A stretch of 64,000 nucleotides of DNA from Hydractinia symbiolongicarpus. Taxonomy: Eukaryota; Cnidaria; Hydrozoa; Anthoathecata; Hydractiniidae. Every line of letters starts with the position of its first letter. The first letter of the stretch is position 1. Shown piece by piece: positions 56,582 through 64,000 of the stretch. A program made the position numbers and the translations under genes. Where the stretch lies: contig NC_079876.1 of the NCBI RefSeq assembly GCF_029227915.1, forward strand, positions 26,635,828 to 26,699,827, in the 5' to 3' direction. The notes below the pieces were generated by a model that made no database searches, had not been told where the DNA came from, and saw only the letters and a list, made by a program, of their open reading frames with translations.

Positions 56582-57240
56582 GTTTAAGTATTGTTTTTAT
56601 AGTTTTAGCACACCTTTTTTATATGTCACTTCAGCCATAAATTATAGGTTAAACATGGTGTACACAGTGTTGTAAATACCTATTTTCATTCGATTGTAAA
56701 CTTTATGTGTATAAAAATAAATCTATCATTTCAGTCTTTTGATGATGTTGCTGCTGTTATCTTGTATGAAATTGTATGACCAGTATGAACTTCAATATGA
56801 TGATAAATGTTTTCTTTGATATTTAGTTGAAAATTCACAATTGTAAAATGAAAGAAGTTCAAATGCTCAAACAATGGAAACAAAAGTTCAACGGTGAGTT
56901 TTTTTTTTTTTTTACCTTCTATTGTTTTGTCTTGCTGTATCATTCCTGTTTTCAACGAAACTCTTGTATTTCTGGGTTCAATTCCCAGCAGGAGTAATTG
57001 TTCATTACTGTTTCATTTCAGAAATATTAGAAAGAAAGAAATGAAAAAAGAAAGACAGACAGAAATAAGGAAGAGAGTTAGTCAATACAGTTGCCTATTG
57101 AAATAGAAAGTTTGTCCTTTTTGTTATTCAGAAGACTGTCAAAGGTGTGAAACAATTTTTCTGTGTGTCAAAATTTATTCGATTCTTTGTATTTTCTGTC
57201 ATAAAAACAACTGTATTGTCGTCATTTTTCGACACATTTA
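56582..57240. other. Non-coding part of the hAT element
   Basis: 3' UTR-like AT-rich stretch with aataaa at about 56716-56721, 135 bp after the transposase stop, a plausible polyadenylation signal. Includes a homopolymer run of T at 56898. Confidence 0.5.
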
Positions 57241-57282
57241 GAGCCATTTGAGGCATTTAGAGGGCTCTAAAAGCGTTGGCTT

Positions 57283-57395
57283 CCAGGGCTCCGCCCTGAA
57301 CTCGTTGGGGGGCTCACAACGCCCCCCAAACCCTCAGTTGTTCTGGATTGCGCCCGATAGGGCGCAATGCAACGCCCCGTTGGGGCGTTGTAAAT
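57283..57395. repeat. Cluster of four GC-rich hairpins near the hAT right end
   Basis: In about 110 bp: cagggctccgccctg; ttggggggctcacaac then gccccccaa; ttgcgcccgatagggcgcaa; and caacgccccgttggggcgttg (one base more than the shown 20 in total extent). All arms are perfect complements of 6-9 bp. GC content is strikingly higher than the surroundings. The cluster sits about 80 bp inside the right terminus. Confidence 0.92.
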
Positions 57396-57472
57396 TCAAT
57401 TATTCTAAAAAAAATTTTTTAAGAATTTTTTTATATAGGCCTACATCCAGTAATTCTCTGGATACGACCCTG

Positions 57473-58814
57473 CTCGACAGCCTGATATTCAGAGAAAATA
57501 TAAGATGTTTAAAACAACAGGAATGAATTTTAAAAATGGCTTCATATGCTCTCCACATTAAAAAGGTGGCGTAAGAAAAGGCACAGATGATTTACCAAAT
57601 ATAATTGTACCCGAAACTCAGCTAGCAAAATTGAAACTTCGCTATAGCAGAGCTAAGAAAAAATTGGATGCAGCTACCGACCCTTCAATTAAGATGAAGC
57701 TAGCTTTTAAAAATTCAAAACAAATGTTAAATGCTGCTTTAGAAATTTCCAAACATTCGCCTGTTAAAAAAAACACAAGGAGAGTGCTTATCAAAAGTGC
57801 AACACCAAGAATAAAAAGGAATTTAAACCGTCGTTTAAATTGCAAACGAAAACTGGCAAGTACAGAAGATCTCACTAAAGAAATCATTGAGGTCAATTGT
57901 ACTGTTAGAGAAATGGAGGGTGAAATTGAAATTTTAAAAACATCTTTAAGTTAATTGCAGCAAAAAATAACTACACTTGAATCTGAGAATGCTGATATTA
58001 ACAGAAATTTGCAAAGTGTACAACAAAAGCTATTTACATACGATAACATAAAACAATTTCCACAAAGGTTCAAATATTTGTGCGGCTTTGAAATAAAAAA
58101 ATTCAATCTAGTCATGGAAATTATGCAACCTTATGTACATCTTGTACCTTGGCGATTGCAAACCTAGTGCAAAAAATAAAACTGTTGATGTTGCCACACA
58201 ATTCCTTACTGTTTTGGTAATTTGTCGCCATGGAATTGATATAAGATTTATGGCTTATATTCTTGAAAAATCTGAGACAGCAGTTCAGCGAATTTTTGAT
58301 GCCTGGGTAATTTTCCTTGCTACGTTATTCAATCGTATCAAATTAAAACCCAGTCATGGTTATTTGTTATGAAAAATGCCAAAATCATTCACCGAAACTG
58401 ATCATGGTCTCACAGATATTGTTATTGATGCAACCGAATTCAAATTTCAGCATGCCTCAAATTTTGAATTAAACAGTTTAATGTTTTCAAATTACAAAAA
58501 CACAGTCACTGGCAAAGCACTGATTGGCATTTCACCACATGGTATGGGCTTATTTTTCAGTGATATTCCCAGGATCAATTTCGGACTCAGAAATTACTGA
58601 GAAAACTGGTATTCTGGAATTTGTACAAGAAGAGCATGAGGTTATGTCGGACAAAGGCTTTTCAATCCAAGAATTATGTACAAGTAAAGTATCACTTAAC
58701 AGGCGGAAACAAAAAAATAATCCTCAATTCAGTGAAGCAGAAATCCAAGACAATTTTTTACGCGTATACACGTTAAAAGATTTATTGGCCGTGTCCGAGA
58801 TTGGACTATATTGA
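57473..58814 (+). pseudogene. ISL2EU-type (PIF/Harbinger superfamily) transposase, broken by a hAT insertion and shifts
   Basis: Continues the THAP exon after the hAT element (PDIQRKYKMFKTTG, then a GFICSPHF-like end), then a Lys-rich coiled segment from 57631 (EEI-like heptads; QQKITTLESENADINRNLQS), CGFEIKKFNLVMEI, SETAVQRIFDAWVIFLA (helix-turn-helix box), IVIDATEFKFQHAS (first Asp), FSNYKNTVTGKALIGISPHG, FPGSISDSEITEKTGI and VMSDKGFSIQELC (second Asp). The third acidic residue block (LNRRKQKNNPQFSEAE...) is partly visible. Stops at 57952, 58165 and 58371, and a shift at about 58580, make it inactive. Confidence 0.8.
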
Positions 58815-59045
58815 ACAATGTTTGGCCATTAAATAAAATGGATCTCCTTAGTTCTACTTGGATAATGCTTTGCCATATTGCAAATATAACAACGCCTTCA
58901 ATTGGCCCTAAAGAGTAGTTTGATCTGTTATCGTCATTTTTCTTTAAACAGTGCGTAAAAAACGTACTCTTTCCTAGTGGAGGTATTGTTTTATTTAAGT
59001 TTGTTTTTGTATATATTTTTTACTAAAGCATAATGTTTTTTAAAG
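58815..59045. other. Spacer between convergent genes of the ISL2EU element
   Basis: The transposase (plus) and nuclease (minus) genes converge here. No further gene seen. Confidence 0.5.
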
Positions 59046-60499
59046 TCATATGGTATTAAAATCGTCTATAAATTCAACAGTTTGTACCGATTTAGTGCAA
59101 GTTTTGACGTAAGTCCTGAGTGATTTTAATGCTTTAAAGTCCAAATTTTTTTCTAAGAGTGCTTTTCCAAGTTGTTCCAAAACTCTTGTCTCTGTGTATG
59201 GCCAATCATATATTTTTTGATCATTTATAATACTGTCGCAAATAAGTGTTATGATGTCCAAAAGCAGATCATCCCTTTTGATGAGGAAAAACGTACCATT
59301 TTGAGTCTCAGGATGGTAAGAAACCAAAACACAAAATTTCGCGTCTGTGCATGACATCTGCAATTGACATTGAACAAAATAATTTGGAAAGGAATTCAAA
59401 GATTGAGTTGGGCCATCTGAATTCTTTACTCGAGTTTTAATTTCGACCAATAAAGCACATGGGCCAAAAGCGTCAGGGTACCATATCTTTTGTTTACTGG
59501 ATGCGTGAAGAATCCACATGTTTCTGTTGAAGCTTTGGAAATTTTTTCAAAATATTTTATCCCTTCTGCTTCGTATGTTCTCACAATATTTTCAATTCCA
59601 TCCAATAAACCTTCGTCGCTTGCTCCACTTTGTACAATATTCCAATATTTTTAAAACTTTTCCTGCCCGTATAATCCCAACAATGATGGTAATCGGTTTC
59701 CCGTAATCATAAATTTGCTAGCCTTGTGTCATTTTTCTGAAGTCTGACAAACATCAATGTAATCAGAACCGCATGGCTTCGGATCAATTAGAAAACTGAT
59801 ATTTAATTTGATTGGGTTTAAATTGTTTTGTTTACAAATAGCCTTGCAAATTTCTTGTGTTGAGTTATTTTGTATGTCGTATGTTGTAGTAGCCGTTTCA
59901 ATATGTATAGCAAACAAATTTTGCTCCAGAATTTGCTGCACTGTAATTTTACTACACTCAGTATCTTGTACACTTGACAACAAAGAAGTACCTTCAGGCT
60001 CAACTTGAAACCCTGTGCGGTTTTTGATTTGTTCCACTTTCAGCGGTTCAATCCCTAACACATGACTTTTAAAAACTTCTTTACTAACATACTTATGGTC
60101 AGCTAAATAATGAAGTTTGTAGGTATAACACAAATGCTCACCCACTGAAGTTTTACGTCCAATTTCTGATTGAGAGAGAACAGTGCAAACATGTTCTGAT
60201 ACAGGCTTTTCTAGATCTAACTTTGCATTTAGGTCCTGGATTATTGAAGAAACATTTCTTTTAAAGTAGGATTTGTCAGAATCTGCAGCACTAATAGCCA
60301 TCTGCTTGTGTTTCTTCATACTAGCTGATTTTAGATTAATATCCTTTAATGGTATCATGGGGATAGATCCTTTTGAAATTCTGCGAAGTTTTTCTGTACA
60401 TGTTAATTCGAGTATTTTCTCTTTGGTATCAGTCAGAACATCACAACATAGTCCACTAGCTCCCACAGAGCAGACACGTGTCTTACGCTGTGGTACCAT
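59046..60499 (-). pseudogene. YqaJ-like nuclease gene of the ISL2EU element
   Basis: 60499-59729 encodes the N-terminal part, starting MVPQRKTRVCSVGASGLCCD. A middle stretch at 59520-59730 is in another frame, and 59519-59046 holds the nuclease core: YPDAFGPCALLVEIKTRVKN (PD ... E-x-K), then YFVQCQLQMSCTDAKFCVLV with SYHPETQNG and FFLIKRDD. This D...EIK...Q-x-Q-(L/M)-x-x arrangement is that of YqaJ/lambda-exonuclease-like enzymes, which ISL2EU transposons encode alongside the transposase. Orientation is opposite to the transposase and convergent. The key Glu-Ile-Lys triad is intact; at least two frameshifts break the gene. Confidence 0.7.
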
Positions 60500-60539
60500 T
60501 TTGCTCAGAGTCAGAAAAAAACTACAGCTGATATTGTAG

Positions 60540-61792
60540 AGACCAGTCTTTCGCAGCGGTATTTCGGGTTAGCATGAGTAGCGACATTACTTTACTGGAA
60601 GCCGAAATAAAGCTATAATGGAGCCATTTTGTGCAGATAGACTATGTATATTAATGTATAGATATAAATTTATACTTAATTTAGGAAATAACATTTTTGC
60701 GCTAAAAAACATTCCCGTTCTGATCTCCGAGCTTAAAGGAAGTGGGAAAATACTAAACAAAGTCGCGGGAAATTGCACGTCCAGGAGAAATACAGAGAGT
60801 TTGCAAATATCATAGAAAAAAAGCCAAAGTATGCATTTTTTTTAATAATCAGATTAATCGCCAAAAAAATACTGCTCGCTAATTACCGCTACTAATCTAA
60901 TCTGTTGTTAGAATGCCCGAACCCATTACTTTGTCCCGTTTTCAGTTTTATTTTACATTTTTTGAAGGTTTTTGTAATTTCTGCTGCCATTATCATCGTG
61001 TACATAAGATTTTTTAGCGTTGAAAATAATGTGCATACAGGAATCGTTGTTAAGCATTTAGTAAACACGACTTAAAAGTACCACAGAAATCATGTCTTAG
61101 AGGGGAAGACATTTAATTTAATCAACAACTAAATGATTTTGATATCTTTTGATGCCTAATAAATCTGTCCGAAAGTTTAAATGATATGCTGAATGTCCGA
61201 AATTGCTTTTAAAAAGTTGCGAGGGTTGAAGTTATAGGGAAAAATATGCCGTTACTAAAACATGTTCGTTTGATCGTATTTTTAAATATTTAGTGAGATT
61301 ACATGACACTGCGCACTGCTAACTTATCTAAATTTATTCAACAAAAAGGCTTATTTAACACCATGTTATTATGTTCTAATATGATTAGCAAGTAATCCAA
61401 CTCAATCGAAATGTCTAAAAGAAATAGTTGTCATGTACGGAGAGCAAATAAAAAAGATATATCACGGAATAAGGACAAGTTCATCAAAAAGGTACTTATT
61501 TTCTTGTATGAATCTCTCCTTCTACTGTTGCGAGAGAAATATTGGTATGATACATATTGTAAAACACTCAAATCTATGTGCAGGCATGCAATGGTTGCGG
61601 AAATCAAACAAAAACACTTTTTTATAAGAAGGCTGGGATTTCCTCAAAAATCTAACCTCAATCATTTTTAAAGTATCTTCACGAACCAGGTATTGTAAGT
61701 TAGAAACTTAAAAAATTAAGTTACTTCCATTAAATAATAGTAGTGTATTATATATTATTCGATAGTCGCTTGCCTGTCGAATAATTATTTGT
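60540..61792. other. No gene recognised
   Basis: Presumed right end of the ISL2EU element, then intergenic DNA. I could not identify matching terminal inverted repeats. The 86-codon frame at 61411-61671 has no motif. Confidence 0.4.
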
Positions 61793-61860
61793 CTAAGTCA
61801 GTTTTTGATAGCCTGATATAATATACTTGATATTACATCAGGATATATAAACTGACTTAG
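61793..61860. repeat. Imperfect 68-bp hairpin just upstream of the host gene
   Basis: Outer arms ctaagtcagttt (61793-61804) and aaactgacttag (61849-61860) are perfect complements. Inner arms cctgatataata (61812-61823) and tattacatcagg (61831-61842) pair with one mismatch around an 7-base loop. It ends 49 bp before the start codon at 61910, so it lies in the promoter or 5' UTR. Confidence 0.9.
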
Positions 61861-61909
61861 AAACCAAATATTTAAGTATGAATTATATCTTTTTTTTAGA
61901 TTAATTAAC

Positions 61910-62756
61910 AATGATGTCTCAACAAACAGGCAGTAACCCTTCGGGCCATTTAAAAATGCTCGGAATACTTCAATATTTGGTAAGACCACCATGTGTTGCG
62001 CGTAGAATACCCTTTGAAAAATGAAATTTTGTTTGTTTGTTTTATTTTACCTTTTTTGTTTTGAATGCAAAATATCAGAAAAAGTTATTGATATCTGTGT
62101 TAATCTTTTTCCTATCAATTCATCTTTACGACCCATCCGCCTTTTTTCGTATATAAGCTATAAACTCCAGAGGCAAGGGAAGTTTTTGGATTCTGCTTCA
62201 GTAATCATTACAACTCGACTTTTTTACCATTAGGAATCGTTTTGATCATTACTGGTGTCATTACATTTGTTTGCGGCATAAGTATTTATGCAACTCTGCG
62301 TATTGAAGGGGTTCCAATAAATCAACATGGCACATCTGTAGTGGCATCAATATGGATCGTTATCACTGGTATACAGTGCGTGTTGATGCGATGGAAATCA
62401 CGCAATTTGAGTTTTGTTGGAATTTGCAATACATTTGTGGTAATTACTAGCGGTATAGTATTTGTCGCTACAGCAACATCGATAGTTGGACTCTCGTAAG
62501 TAAGAAATAAATCTACAAGATGAACGTTCCTTTTTCTTTCAACATTACATAAATACGTTCGATTTTTAGAAAGTACGCTGATTGTGAAACTAAATTAGGC
62601 TTTTACAACATCCAATGTGTTAAAAGATATGAATATGGATTAGCTGTGTACGCAATTCTTCTGGTGTTGCATCTCGCTCAAATGGTAGTCGCTCTGACAG
62701 CAACAGTGTATGGGTTCAGAATACATAATTGCTGTATTGAAAATCGAGGTTGGTGA
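61910..62756 (+). CDS. Four-transmembrane protein, MS4A/CD20-like, three exons
   Basis: Exons 61910-61979, 62234-62495 and 62570-62756. The introns have GTAAGA...TTAG and GTAAGT...TTTAG ends, phases 1 and 2 agree, and the spliced length is 519 nt (172 residues plus TGA). Residues ~15-45 (MLGILQYLGIVLIITGVITF), ~58-75 (SVVASIWIVITGIQCVLM), ~82-110 (FVGICNTFVVITSGIVFVAT) and ~135-160 (LAVYAILLVLHLAQMVVALT) are hydrophobic helices. The loop between helices 3 and 4 has two cysteines (YADCETKLGFYNIQCVKRYE), typical of the MS4A large extracellular loop. The start LK-x-LGILQ...G-x-x-x-I-x-x-G also fits MS4A. A tetraspan of another family (claudin-like) is the alternative. The frame is clean, unlike its neighbours, so this is the best host-gene candidate. 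Confidence 0.82.
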
Positions 62757-63263
62757 ACTAATATAAATGTAAGCACCAATTACTGCTAAAGTTGAAGCTT
62801 ACCTTCTGCCAAAAAACAAGTTGATTTCATATAAAAGAGCTTTAAACGTTGTCTAAAAATGTTTTTATCATTTTATAAAATCTTTATTGCTTTCCGAGCT
62901 AGTTATGCGGAATTGTGACATTATCGATTACATACTCAGAAACAATTGCTGGTAAAAATAATAATCAGGATAACTAAACATTAAACTGGAAAGGTGATAG
63001 CATATTTACATCACCACGTACCTTGATGAACCCTTAAAACAGCACCTTATTGAATTTTCGCGCCCGAAGGCGTAGGAAATTCTTTAAAACCGTCGTTTTT
63101 TTCTTTCGAAGCATTTTTTGAGAAAAAATCGACCCTGGGATTTTACGTTCCTCTGAGAGGAGGATAGTATTGGTATAACTGACTAACTAACTAACCCTGT
63201 CCCAAACGGACAATTGCAACGTCACAGATTTAAACTTCGTACCCAAGCTCCCTAAGTACTGGG
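62757..63263. other. Downstream region of the host gene; no further gene
   Basis: AT-rich. Around 63060-63200 a distinct block (gcgcccgaaggcgtagg ... gactaactaactaaccctgt) may be a dispersed repeat, but no second copy is in the window. Confidence 0.45.
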
Positions 63264-63910
63264 AAGTCATTTAAATGACGTTTCAGGCCAAAATTGGTAT
63301 TTGTTTTTGACAAAATTTGGCACAGTTAACAAAAAAGTATGCTGAACATAATGGTGCCATCTTGATTTTGATTTTTGTCACCTAAATTTCATTTTAGGCC
63401 AAAATTGGTCCAAAAACTAAAACTACTTTATTTTCAACAAAATTTGACACAATTAACGTATGCTGAACATGATGGTAACATCAAAATTTTGGTTTTTTGC
63501 CACCTTAAATGTCATTTTAGGCCAAAATTGGTCCAAAAATTAAAACTACTTCATTTTTAACAAAAATTGGCAAAGTTAAAAAAAAGTATGCTGAACATAA
63601 TGGTGACATCAAAATTTTGATTTTTGTCACCTAAATGCCATTTTAGGCGAAAATTGGTCCAAAAATTAAAACCACTTCATTTTCGGACAAATTTGGCACA
63701 GTTAACAAATAAAGCATGCTGAAAATGATGATGATACAAAAGTTTGATTTTTTGTCACCTAAATGTCATTTCAGGCCAAAATTTGTCCAAAAATTAAAAT
63801 TACTTTATTTTCGACAAAAATTGCCACAGTTAATAAAAAAAGTATGCTGAAAATGATGGTCACATCAAAATTTTGATTTTTTGTCAACTAAATGCCGTTT
63901 AAGACCATAA
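63264..63910 (+). repeat. Tandem array, about five units of roughly 111-128 bp
   Basis: The anchor aggccaaaattggt (or a variant) occurs at about 63285, 63396, 63519, 63645 and 63773. Each unit reads aaatgtcattttagg, then aaaattaaaactactt, aaaaattggcacagttaa, agtatgctgaacataatgg and tcaaaattttgattttt. Units are diverged by several percent and by small indels. The array stops at about 63910. Confidence 0.93.
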
Positions 63911-64000
63911 ACGTTTCAATCGCAAGACTTTCAACCATAAATGATAGGCTGTATTTTTTGTTAGCAATTTCTTTTAAAATGAGTTTATTATGACACGTTT

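Larger units (their letters stand above)
51658..57472 (+). mobile_element. hAT DNA transposon carrying an OTU-like gene and transposase
   Basis: The left end reads cagggtcggatccag and the inverted right end cagggtcgtatccag, a hAT-type terminus. The 8-bp ctcgacag occurs at 51653-51660 and 57473-57480, the target duplication. On the left the final cag of the duplicate overlaps the first cag of the terminus, consistent with loss of one cag from cagcag. Subterminal gcaagtaggct repeats lie at about 51930-52080, and a GC-rich hairpin cluster at 57280-57395 precedes the right end. Inside are an OTU-like exon and a transposase. The total is about 5.8 kb. Confidence 0.88.

Noticed and set aside
56950-57000. 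tRNA T-arm-like sequence ctgggttcaattcccag
   Set aside because: No matching acceptor stem, D-arm or anticodon arm is found at the right distance upstream; treated as chance or as an eroded tRNA-derived SINE piece at most.

Overview
This is an AT-rich eukaryotic window, almost certainly metazoan. Its stops, GT-AG introns and transposon families (USP-bearing non-LTR elements, BEL, pogo, hAT, ISL2EU, Mutator-like and P-like relics) point to a cnidarian, possibly a medusozoan. That assignment rests on recalled family resemblance, not on a search. No rRNA, tRNA, operon or prokaryotic signal was found. Only one confident host gene is present: a three-exon, 172-codon four-helix membrane protein of MS4A/CD20-like aspect at 61910-62756 (+). 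Nearly everything else is mobile DNA in layers.

Region by region. 0-5 kb: the 3' tail of a USP-type retroelement, a tyrosine-recombinase-like fragment, and a decayed PIF/Harbinger-type transposase. 5.7-8.7 kb: copy 1 of a multi-exon, TE-like gene family (minus strand). 10.5-15.4 kb: a decayed USP-retroelement copy split by a 3.1-kb pogo-like transposon (11403-14540) that has TA duplications and carries a divergent HIRAN-like accessory gene. 16.2-17.7 kb: a second USP copy with a triplicated 3' UTR block. 17.7-19.7 and 21.5 kb: antisense LINE fragments. 22.7-27.3 kb: another retroelement tail, a Mutator-like fragment, and a hAT-like relic broken by a third USP copy. 28.45-33.73 kb: a BEL/Pao LTR retrotransposon (minus strand) with short LTRs and a 5-bp target duplication. 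35.3-37.6 kb: relics of a RecQ-like helicase, a Helitron-like and a P-element-like transposase. 38.7-42.7 kb: copy 2 of the multi-exon family, with a kinase-like domain just downstream. 43.3-49.0 kb: an apparently intact non-LTR retrotransposon encoding one 1421-residue protein that joins reverse transcriptase, a CCHC knuckle, a restriction-like endonuclease and a C-terminal ubiquitin-specific protease, with a perfect 288-bp direct repeat on each side. 51.5-60.5 kb: an ISL2EU-type transposon (THAP transposase plus convergent YqaJ-like nuclease) whose THAP exon is split by a 5.8-kb hAT transposon. That hAT carries an OTU-like domain. 61.9-62.8 kb: the host gene. 63.26-63.91 kb: a ~125-bp satellite-like array.

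The main biological theme is that two unrelated mobile elements within 14 kb carry deubiquitinase-type protease domains: USP/C19 in the retrotransposon and OTU in the hAT. The retrotransposon family has at least four USP-bearing copies here, with a conserved 3' UTR module likely used for template recognition.
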